A DNA stretch of 64,000 bases from CAVWGP01 sp963754645 (GTDB taxonomy: Bacteria; Pseudomonadota; Alphaproteobacteria; Bin65): assembly GCA_963754645.1 (NCBI GenBank), contig CAVWGP010000011.1:620001-684000 (forward strand), read 5' to 3'. Made by a program: the position numbers and the translations under genes. How positions within the stretch are numbered: the stretch's first letter is position 1; every line of letters starts with the position of its first letter. Shown here in pieces: positions 26,035 through 35,200 of this stretch. The notes beneath the pieces were generated by a model that ran no database searches, was not told the origin of the DNA, and saw only the letters and a list, made by a program, of their open reading frames with translations.

Positions 26035-28236
26035 ATGCCTGTCTTACCCGAATATCGCACGATCGACGGCTCGGATAACAATTCTTTCAATTTCGACTGG
26101 GGCCGGGTCGATACGACGTTGCGCCGTATCGCGCCCAACGAATATGCCGACGGCGTCTCGGCTTCCGGCGGCGTCGGCCTGCCAAGTCCGCGCGTCATCA
26201 GCAACGAAATCTTCGCGCAGTCCGGCGACATGCCGAACGCCGCCGGCGCCAGCAATTTTCTCTGGCTCTGGGGCCAGTTTGTCGACCACGACCTCGATTT
26301 CGTGAAATTGCAATCCGGTCCGAGCGCCGAAATCGCCAGCTTTCCCGTGCCGCCGGGCGATCCCTTCTTTGACCCAATGTCGACCGGAACCGTGACGATG
26401 AAGATCACGCGGGATGAAGCCGCGCCCGGAACCGGAACGATGGGCATTCCCTGCGAGCACATCAACACGATTACGCATTGGCTTGACGGCTCGATGGTCT
26501 ATGGTTCCAACGCCGCGCGCGAAACGGCGCTGCGCGATATTGGCGGCAAGCTCAAAGTCGGCGCCGGCGATCTCTTGCCCCTAAACACGTTCGGCCTGCC
26601 CAACGGCAACTTGCCCGCCGGCGGTCCGCCGGCCGAAAGCCTGTTCATTGCCGGCGACGTGCGGGTCAATGAGAATCCGGCGCTGGCGGCGATTCACACG
26701 ATTTTCGTGCGCGAGCACAATCGCATCGTCGATGAATTGGCGACCGCGAATCCGGCCTGGAACGGCGAAACGCTGTATCTGGAGGCCAAGGCCCGCGTTG
26801 AAGCGGAGATTCAATCGATTACTTACAATGAATGGCTGCCGATAATCCTCGGCGTCGACGCATTGCCCGACTACGCTGGCTACAACGATACGGTCAATCC
26901 GGCGATCGATCAGGTTTTCGCGTCGGCGCTGTTCCGGCTCGGCCATACGCTGCTGTCGCACGAGCTGCAGCGCTTGAACGAACATGGCGCCGAGATCCCG
27001 CTCGGCCATCTCGCCTTGAGCAACGTGTTCTTCAACGTCGACTCGATCAAGGCGGCGAACGGCATCGACGATTTGTTACGCGGCCTCGGCGCTTCCAAGG
27101 CGCAGGAACTTGACGCCAAGGTCATCGACGACGTGCGCAATCTGCTGTTCGGCCCGCCCGGCGCCGGCGGCATGGATCTGATCTCGATCAACATCATGCG
27201 CGGGCGCGAACATGGCCTGCCGGATTACAACGCGGCGCGCGTCGCCTATGGTTTGGCGCCGCTGACCGATTTCGACCAGATCACCGCCAATACCGCGCTC
27301 GCGGCCAAGCTCGAGTCGCTCTACGGCTCGATCGACAACATCGACGTCTTCGTCGGCGCGCTGGCCGAGGATGACGTTCCCGGCGCCATGGTCGGCGAGC
27401 TGCTGCGCGCCGTCCTGGTCGATCAATTCGCGCGGCTGCGCGACGCGGATCGCTTCTGGTTTGAAAGCCGCTTCGACGGCGCGGATCTCGAGCGGCTCGA
27501 GCACACGACGCTGTCCGACATCATTCAGCGCACGACCGGCATCGAGCACCTGCAGCACGATGTCTTCTTCGCCTACAACCGCGTCGGCGGCTCCGACAAT
27601 TCGGATTGGTTGACCGGCGGCAAAGATCGCGACCTGATGTGGGGCGGAAAAGGCAACGACCATCTCGATGGACGCGAAGGCAACGACCAGTTGCATGGCG
27701 AGAAAGGGCAGGACTCGATTTCCGCCGGAAGCGGCGAAGATTGGCTATTCGGCGAAGAAGGAAACGACAATTTGTCCGCCGGCGCCGGAAACGATTTTGC
27801 CGACGGCGGGCCTGGCAATGACGAAATTCGCGGCGGCCCAGGGAACGACAAACTCCTTGGAAGCGAAGGCAATGATCGGATCTGGGGCGAGAACGGCAAT
27901 GACAAGCTCTGGGGCGGCGCAAACAATGACCAACTTTTTGGCGGTCATGGCAACGACATGCTCAGTGGTGGAGCGGGCAACAATCGCGTGACGGGAGGGC
28001 ATGGCAGCGACATGTTCGCTGTCGGCCTTGGTCAGGACATCATCGAGGATTTTCAACCGTTTGGCGGCCTGCACGATTTCATCGATCTGCGCGGCACGGG
28101 CCTTGATTTCGACGACGTCAATCTGGCGCAGTTCGGCAACGACACGCGCATCACCTTCGATGGCTCGAGCGCGACGGTTGTGTTGCGCGGCGTCGATTCG
28201 GACGATTTGTCGAGCGCGCTGTTCCTGGTCGTTTAA
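26035..28236 (+). CDS. Secreted animal-type haem peroxidase with RTX calcium-binding repeats
   Basis: A 733-residue protein of the peroxidase-cyclooxygenase superfamily. The distal His85 lies in QFVDHDLDF. The catalytic Arg210 and haem-linking Glu213 positions lie in GDVRVNENPALAAIHTIFVR, and the proximal His304 in RLGHTLL. From about residue 520 onward it has many GGxGNDxLxG nonapeptides, a calcium-binding RTX domain, and then a C-terminal secretion-type segment. There is no N-terminal signal peptide, as expected for type I export. The exporter genes follow directly. Such bacterial peroxidases oxidise halides or aromatics and may cause matrix crosslinking, lignin attack or antagonism. Confidence 0.93.
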   Translation: MPVLPEYRTIDGSDNNSFNFDWGRVDTTLRRIAPNEYADGVSASGGVGLPSPRVISNEIFAQSGDMPNAAGASNFLWLWGQFVDHDLDFVKLQSGPSAEIASFPVPPGDPFFDPMSTGTVTMKITRDEAAPGTGTMGIPCEHINTITHWLDGSMVYGSNAARETALRDIGGKLKVGAGDLLPLNTFGLPNGNLPAGGPPAESLFIAGDVRVNENPALAAIHTIFVREHNRIVDELATANPAWNGETLYLEAKARVEAEIQSITYNEWLPIILGVDALPDYAGYNDTVNPAIDQVFASALFRLGHTLLSHELQRLNEHGAEIPLGHLALSNVFFNVDSIKAANGIDDLLRGLGASKAQELDAKVIDDVRNLLFGPPGAGGMDLISINIMRGREHGLPDYNAARVAYGLAPLTDFDQITANTALAAKLESLYGSIDNIDVFVGALAEDDVPGAMVGELLRAVLVDQFARLRDADRFWFESRFDGADLERLEHTTLSDIIQRTTGIEHLQHDVFFAYNRVGGSDNSDWLTGGKDRDLMWGGKGNDHLDGREGNDQLHGEKGQDSISAGSGEDWLFGEEGNDNLSAGAGNDFADGGPGNDEIRGGPGNDKLLGSEGNDRIWGENGNDKLWGGANNDQLFGGHGNDMLSGGAGNNRVTGGHGSDMFAVGLGQDIIEDFQPFGGLHDFIDLRGTGLDFDDVNLAQFGNDTRITFDGSSATVVLRGVDSDDLSSALFLVV

Positions 28237-28349
28237 AGATTCATCGTTACCGGCGGTTGCTTGGTTCGCCCGCGCCCATACCCCATCCAAGTCTTCTTAT
28301 CGGCGGTCAATTGTTGTAAGAAATTGCGCGGGCGAGTCCAAAAGCAGCG

Positions 28350-30098
28350 ATGACGGACAGGATAAACCAGTTCGCGGAAACGATCGGGGGATGCCGCACG
28401 GCGCTGATGACGGTCGGCGCGTTCAGCGCCGTCATCAATCTATTGCTGCTCGCCGGCGCGCTCTACACGCTGCAAGTGTTCGACCGCGTGTTGTCGAGCC
28501 GCAGTTGGGACACGCTTTTTTATCTCACGGTCATCGCCGGCATCGCGGTTTTGGTGCAGACGATGCTCGATGCCGTGCGCGGCCGCATCGCGAACCGCGT
28601 CGGCGCCTATATCGAGCGCAAGCTCGGCGAAGACGGCTTGCTGCGCGCGGTCAACGCTTCGATCGAGGGCAAGCCCTATCGCGCCGAAGTGTTTCGCGAT
28701 CTCGGCCGCCTTAAGCAATTTCTCGGCGGCAACGCGGTGTTCTCGGCCTTCGACGTGCCGTGGACGCCGATCTATCTTCTGGTCATTTTCCTGATCCACC
28801 CGCTGCTCGGCTGGATCGCGCTGGCGGCGGCCCTGCTGCTGATCGGCATCGCCGTGTTCAACGAGCTCGCGACGCGCGGGCCGCTGGAAAACGCCAGCAA
28901 GGAACATTCGCGCATCATGCGCCGCATGGGCGGGATCACGCGCAATGCCGAGATCGTCGACGCGCTCGGCATGACCGGCCGCATCGGTGCCGCGTGGTCG
29001 AAAGACAACGCCAAGGCGCAGGAATGGCACATCAAGGCCGGCGATCGCGCGGCCATGATCCTGTCGGCCTCGAAATTCATCCGGCAATTCACCCAACTTA
29101 TCATCATCGCGGCCGGCGCCTGGCTCGCGGTCGAGCAGCAGGTCACCGGCGGTGCGATGATCGCGTCGTCGATCATCATGTCGCGCTCGCTCGCTCCGGT
29201 CGAGCAATTGATCGGCACGTGGAAGCAGGCGGTGGCGGCGCGCTCCGCCTATCGCCAGCTTCGCGCCTTCTTCGGCACGCCCCTGCCGCGCGACGAAGCC
29301 ATGTTGCTGACGCCGCCGCGCGGCCGGGTCGCGGTCGAAAACCTCGTCTATCGCCGCGCCGGGCAGGAAAAGGCCGCGCTGCGCAACATCAATTTCGCGC
29401 TCTATCCGGGCAACTCGCTCGCCATTGTCGGCCCATCCGGCTCGGGCAAGTCGACGCTCGCCCGGCTCCTGGTCGGCGTCGTCAAGCCGAGCGCGGGCAG
29501 CGTCCGGCTCAATTCGGCCGAAGTCTACACCTGGAGCCGCGCCGATTTCGGCCGCCATGTCGGCTACGTGCCGCAGGACGTGGAGCTGCTCGAAGGCACG
29601 GTGCGCGAGAATATTGCGCGCTGGGAAGAGGCGAGCCCTAATAGCGTCATCGCCGCCGCGCAAGCCGCCGGCGCGCATGAGATGATCCTGCGCCTGCCGC
29701 AAGGCTACGACACGAATATCGGCGAGGACGGCGCCCGGCTATCCGGCGGCGAGCGCCAGCGCATCGCGCTGGCACGCGCCTTGTTCGGCGAGCCGCGCTA
29801 CATCGTGCTCGACGAGCCCGATGCCAGCCTCGACAGCGAGGGCGAAGAAGCGCTGATTCGGGCGATGCAGCAATTGAAGCAAACTCAGGCGACGGTCGTT
29901 CTGATCACGCATCGGCGCAATCTGATCGCGCAGGCCGATCGCCTGCTGATCATGAAGGATGGCGAGGTCGATAGCTTCGGCGCGCGCGACGCGGTGCTCG
30001 AGGAGATCAACCGGCGCCGCCTCGCTGCGCAAGAGAGCCGCGCGCCCGCCGCGCCGGCAAAGGTCGTGGCGCTACGCACGCCGCATAAGAGCGCCTAG
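28350..30098 (+). CDS. Type I secretion ABC transporter (PrtD/HlyB-like, no peptidase domain)
   Basis: A 582-residue inner-membrane export ATPase. Residues 20-290 form a six-helix membrane domain (ALMTVGAFSAVINLLLLAGA and following). The nucleotide domain has Walker A GPSGSGKS, signature LSGGERQR and Walker B IVLDEPD. The N-terminal C39-like domain of HlyB is absent, so it belongs to the PrtD/LapB-like RTX exporter group. It lies 113 bases after the RTX peroxidase and 8 bases before the adaptor, which identifies its likely cargo. The outer-membrane TolC-like protein is not in this window. Confidence 0.92.
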   Translation: MTDRINQFAETIGGCRTALMTVGAFSAVINLLLLAGALYTLQVFDRVLSSRSWDTLFYLTVIAGIAVLVQTMLDAVRGRIANRVGAYIERKLGEDGLLRAVNASIEGKPYRAEVFRDLGRLKQFLGGNAVFSAFDVPWTPIYLLVIFLIHPLLGWIALAAALLLIGIAVFNELATRGPLENASKEHSRIMRRMGGITRNAEIVDALGMTGRIGAAWSKDNAKAQEWHIKAGDRAAMILSASKFIRQFTQLIIIAAGAWLAVEQQVTGGAMIASSIIMSRSLAPVEQLIGTWKQAVAARSAYRQLRAFFGTPLPRDEAMLLTPPRGRVAVENLVYRRAGQEKAALRNINFALYPGNSLAIVGPSGSGKSTLARLLVGVVKPSAGSVRLNSAEVYTWSRADFGRHVGYVPQDVELLEGTVRENIARWEEASPNSVIAAAQAAGAHEMILRLPQGYDTNIGEDGARLSGGERQRIALARALFGEPRYIVLDEPDASLDSEGEEALIRAMQQLKQTQATVVLITHRRNLIAQADRLLIMKDGEVDSFGARDAVLEEINRRRLAAQESRAPAAPAKVVALRTPHKSA

Positions 30099-30106
30099 GT
30101 GGAGCG

Positions 30107-31456
30107 ATGAGCATCAAATTGCGCATGCCGGCACGCGAATTCGGCCCGCCCGCGAAAAAGCCGCGCTTCGACGGTCCGCTCGCCGGCAGCGGCGTGGGCT
30201 TCGGCTTGTTGCTGATCGGCTTGTTCGTGCTCGGCGCAGGAACCTGGTCGGCCTCGGCCCCGATCTCGGCGGCCGCGATCGCCAATGGCGAGATCAAGGT
30301 CATCGGCAACCGGCGCACGGTGCAGCATCTCGAAGGCGGCATTATCCGCGAACTGCTGGTGCGCGAGGGGCAAGCGGTCAAGGCCGGGCAGGTCATGGTC
30401 CGGCTCGACGAGATCCAGTCGTCGTCGAACCAGGATTTGCTCAAGAGCCAGCTCGATGCGCTGCGCGCGCTCGATGCGCGGCTCGGCGCCGAGGACAAGG
30501 GGGCGGACGCGATCGCGTTTCCGGCCGATATCGCGGCGCGCAAGGACGATCCGCGCCTCGCGCAAATCATCGCCGGCCAGCGGCAGATCTTCAGCTCGCG
30601 CCGGCGCGCCACACAGGATTCGATCGCCGTTCTCGATCAGCGCGTGTCGCAGACCAAATCCGAGCTGCGCGGCCACGAAGCCCAGCTCGTCGCGGCCGAG
30701 GAGCAATACGCGCTGTTGCGCGAGGAAATCACCTCGGTGCGCAAGCTGCTGGCGCTCGGCGCCGAAAGCCAGAAGAACCTGCTCGTGCTGCTGCGCCAGC
30801 AGGCCGCCGTGATGGGCGCGCGCGAGGACCGCATCGCCCAGATCGAGCGCGCCAAATCGGCGATCAAGGAAGCCGAGGTGCAGATCGAGCGCATCAAGTC
30901 CGAATTCAAGCGCGACGTATTGCTCGAGCAGCGCGAGACCCAGAGCAAGATCGCCGAGATCGAGGAAAAAGTGCGCGCCGCGGCCGACGTCCAGGCGCGG
31001 CGCGAAATCGTGGCGCCGATGGAGGGCTACGTCGTCAACCTGCGCTTCTTCACGGTGGGCGGCGTGGTGCGCGCCGGCGACCCGATTCTGGATCTCGTGC
31101 CCAAAGACGAGGAACTCGTCGTCGAGGTCGAGGTCAATCCGACCGATATCGACGTCGTCGGCATCGGCATGGAGGCCGAGGTCCGCTTCACCGCGTTCCG
31201 CCAGCGCATGGTGCCCATCGTGCTCGGCTCGGTCACGCATGTCTCGGCCGATATTTTCAAGAACGAACGCACCGGCGCATCGTTTTACCGCGCCCGCGTC
31301 ACGGTCACGCCCGAGCAGCGCAAGATGTTAGGCGATATGCAGATCCAGCCCGGCATGCCGGCCGAAGTCTTGATCCTCTCGGGCGCCCGTACCCTGCTGG
31401 GCTATCTCTGGGCGCCGATCCGCGACAGCTTCCGCCGGTCGTTCCGCGAGCAATAG
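30107..31456 (+). CDS. HlyD-family type I secretion membrane-fusion protein
   Basis: A 449-residue adaptor with a cytoplasmic N-terminus, one membrane anchor near residues 25-45 (GFGLLLIGLFVLGAGTWSAS), a lipoyl-like half around VQHLEGGIIRELLVREGQAV, a long coiled coil, and the second lipoyl half plus beta-barrel ending GMPAEVLILSGARTLLGYLW. It bridges the inner-membrane exporter and an outer-membrane TolC-like channel. It follows the ABC gene by 8 bases. Confidence 0.93.
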   Translation: MSIKLRMPAREFGPPAKKPRFDGPLAGSGVGFGLLLIGLFVLGAGTWSASAPISAAAIANGEIKVIGNRRTVQHLEGGIIRELLVREGQAVKAGQVMVRLDEIQSSSNQDLLKSQLDALRALDARLGAEDKGADAIAFPADIAARKDDPRLAQIIAGQRQIFSSRRRATQDSIAVLDQRVSQTKSELRGHEAQLVAAEEQYALLREEITSVRKLLALGAESQKNLLVLLRQQAAVMGAREDRIAQIERAKSAIKEAEVQIERIKSEFKRDVLLEQRETQSKIAEIEEKVRAAADVQARREIVAPMEGYVVNLRFFTVGGVVRAGDPILDLVPKDEELVVEVEVNPTDIDVVGIGMEAEVRFTAFRQRMVPIVLGSVTHVSADIFKNERTGASFYRARVTVTPEQRKMLGDMQIQPGMPAEVLILSGARTLLGYLWAPIRDSFRRSFREQ

Positions 31457-32254
31457 GCGCGTCGCATCAACACGCGGCGCGGCAAGTGAAATAATATTGA
31501 AACAAAATACTCTGGTAACGATTTCGCGAGCAATAGAATTCGATCGACGGCATCTGAATTGAATAACCGCATGCGCTCAAGAACGCAGCGGTTTGATCTC
31601 TTTCGATTATCGCGTTTTGCAGTCCTCGTTTCGCCGTCGACATAATATTCGGCGGCATTAGATCGAATAAAGCCAGTCATTCGATCCATATGGCAGCTCG
31701 AACTCGGGATCGTCGCCAAAATGGGTCCATCGATATCAATGACTGCTTGGTATTGATTGAAGTTTTAGTCTCGATCTCCCAAACTATCCGTTCTAAAACC
31801 AATCTATCACGAATAATTCAATTTATAATTGCGCGAATATTTTTTGGACTATTTGCTTATACCCCAAATTGGGTATGGCGATTCGAATTGATTCAGCGTT
31901 GTCGGTTCTCCACCGCGTACCCCATTCGAATGTTTACGCTAACGAAGAATTTGCCATAGGGTTTCTCGTCGAACGCCGGAATTGGGCGTTGATTGTTGTT
32001 TGCCATGGCCGGATGCGCGTTGGGGTGGCCTTGGCAATTGTGCCGGAAATAAAAACTAGAACGCCGGACGGTGCATGGGGATGACGAGGGGACACGCAAT
32101 CTCACTAGTGACTGGGAATGATCGGCGACGGCGCGATGCCAGCGGTGGCAGATCGCCTGAACGCATGCGTTTCCCCGCCGTCAGCGCGCAGCGCGCCCTT
32201 CGGAGCGATATCGTTCAATAAATCAAAACCAGCCAGGTCAGGATAGGAGCAGCC
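31457..32254. other. AT-rich 798-bp non-coding region before the VCBS gene
   Basis: Short frames exist on both strands, but none shows a recognisable domain, codon pattern or ribosome site. Bases about 31490-32060 are much richer in A/T than the rest of the window. The stretch separates the secretion operon from its probable second cargo and is a good place for promoters and silencer (H-NS/MucR-like) binding. A clear aggag ribosome site precedes the VCBS start at 32255. Confidence 0.5.
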
Positions 32255-35200
32255 ATGTCCGACATCGATCGCAAGACGAACGGCCTCAACGAAGAAGAGA
32301 ACCACGACATCGGCACGCCGCCGGGCTGGGGCGATCCGTGGCAGACCTGGAATCGGCCGCCGGTGATCGAAGTGTTCCCGGACGCGGATGACGACGACAA
32401 GCCGGACGAAGAAATGCCGTGCTACATCGCCACGGTCGAGAAGGAAGATTTCACGTTTGAGTTCGGCCCATGGTTCCACGACTGGCATGGCTGGCCGGGC
32501 GGCGACACGCATGGCGACGACTTCGAGGATGAGTGGAACGGCGACCAACCCAAGCCGACGCACGGCAAGGAGCTGATCTGCGTCGATGGCGGCTGCACGC
32601 TGACCGTCAAGTTCGAGAGCGAACTCGCCGGATTCCAGAATGTCCTCGGCGCGGTTTTCGTCGATGCGTTGGGCAACCTGGTCAACGCCCAGATTCTGTT
32701 CGGCAACACGTCCGACGATTCGCCGACCAATGGCGAACTCGACAACGATCCGGACCTCGGCGACGGCATGACGACGGCGGTCATCAAGCTGCCCGAGGGC
32801 GAAACGCCGCTGCATGGCTGGAAGCTGAGCCTGTTTATCGTCGCCAACGGCGCGAGCGATCTGACGGGCCTCGATCTCGCGAACGGCGAGCTCAAATTCG
32901 TCGACATGGCCGGGAATCCGATCGATCTCAATACGCATAGCGGGCCGGTGAAGCTCATCTTCGACCCGGCTGGTGCCGCCCTCGGCGGTCGAGATCGGCG
33001 ACGGGCTCGGCATGGCGGGCGTCGACGACGGCAAGATCTACTTCTCGCATCTGCCGGGGCTCAATCCCGACGGCCAAGAGCATACCGAGCAGACGCTCAA
33101 CGACGCCGAAGACAAGCTGACGATCGGCTTCGAGGACCTGCTCATTCCCCAGGGCGACGAGGATTTCGACGATCTCGTCGTCAGCATCATGGGCGAGTGC
33201 GAGAAGAAGGTGCTCGACAAGACCAAGCTCGACGCCGACATCGAGATCAAGGACAGCGACAGCGCATACCTGCTCGGCGCCTGGGTGCGCGTCTCGCCGC
33301 TCAATCTCGACGAAGGCGACGCGCTCTGGCTGCCGACCCAGGATGAAGGCCTCGCGGTCTATGTCGACGATGCGGGCAACGTGTTCTGCCTCAAGGGCGA
33401 CAGCTACGTCGACACCGGCATCAACGTCATCGGCCTCGGCACCTCGGCGCTGAAATTCTTCGGCAAGGCCGACCCCGAGACCTACGAGAAGATCCTCGAA
33501 TGCGTGCAGTACAGCACCGAGCTCGAGCAATTCGTCGACGGCGAGGTCAAGACGATCGAATACCACGTGCTCGATTCGAGCAAGAACTGGAGCAATTGCG
33601 GCGAGTTCGAATTCTGCATCAAGTGCAATAACGCGACCGATCCGCTGGATGATACGAACGTCATCCAGGCGGGGATGGTGGAGTACGGCCTGAGCACGGA
33701 CGAGCCGGACGGGGACCCTGAGGACGACATCGTCGAAGCACAGATGATCCCGGCTCCAGTGACCGGCAACGTGCTTTTGACTGTCGATCACAGCACGGAC
33801 AAGGACGGCGACGGCGATCATCGGAGCCGGGCGAGACATTCGGCGACCAGGCCGACATCGATCCCGACGGCGATCCGGTCCACGTGGTCGCGATCGTGTC
33901 GGATGAAACCGGCGATGCGTCGCCCGATGTATCGGTCGACATGGTCGTCGTCGGCAAATACGGCACGCTGACGATCAATCCGGACGGCTCGTACAGCTAC
34001 GAGTTGCATGACGGTGAGCTCGGCGAGCCCGCGCTGCATCCCGACATCGTCGCGCTCGACGAGGGCGAGTCGATCAGCGAATCGTTCACCTACACCATGG
34101 CCGATATCCATGGCGCCGAGGCGTCGGCGAAGCTCACGATCACGATCTGCGGGTCGAACGACGGTCCGACGGCGAAGGCGGACACGAACGTGGTGCAGGC
34201 GGGGATGATCTCCTACGGCCTGAGCACGGACGAGCCGGACGCGGCCCCTGGGGACGACACGGTCGAAGAACAGATGATCCCGGCGGCGGTGACGGGGAAC
34301 GTGCTGCTGACGCTGGATCACGACAAGGGCGACACGCAGTTCGGCGACGTGGCGGACACGGACCCGGACGGCGACACGCTGTGCGTGGTCGAGGTCGAGG
34401 CGGGCGACGCCCCGCCGGGGCCGGGGCCGGCCGGGACGGCGGTGATCGGGCCGACGGTGATCGCCGGCGAGTACGGCACGCTGACGATCAATCCGGACGG
34501 CTCGTACAGCTACGATCTCGACGACAGCGATCCTGACGTGATCGCGCTCGACGAGACCGAGACGCTGCAGGACGTGTTCACCTACACGGTGTCGGACAAG
34601 GACGCGGAGCACGAGAAGTCGTCGTACTCGACCTTGACGATCACGATCTGCGGGGCGAACGACGGTCCGACGGCGAAGGCGGACACGAACGTGGTGCAGG
34701 CGGGGATGATCTCCTACGGCCTGAGCACGGACGAGCCGGACGCGGCCCCTGGGGACGACACGGTCGAAGAACAGATGATCCCGGCGGCGGTGACGGGGAA
34801 CGTGCTGCTGACGCTGGATCACGACAAGGGCGACGCGCAGTTCGGCGACGTGGCGGACACGGACCCGGACGGCGACACGCTGTGCGTGGTCGAGGTCGAG
34901 GCGGGCGACGCCCCGCCGGGGCCGGGCCTGCCGGGACGGCGGTGATCGGGCCGGCGGTGATCGCCGGCGAGTACGGCACGCTGACGATCAATCCGGACGG
35001 CTCGTACAGCTACGATCTCGACGACAGCGAACCTGACGTGATCGCGCTCGACGAGACCGAGACGCTGCAGGACGTGTTCACCTACACGGTGTCGGACAAG
35101 GACGCGGAGCACGAGAAGTCGTCGTACTCGACCTTGACGATCACGATCTGCGGGGCGAACGACGGTCCGACGGCGAAGGCGGACACGAACGTGGTGCAGG

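Noticed and set aside
31467..32105. Several small frames in the AT-rich block as genes
   Set aside because: No recognisable motif, ribosome site or codon bias; overlapping frames on both strands with equal weakness.
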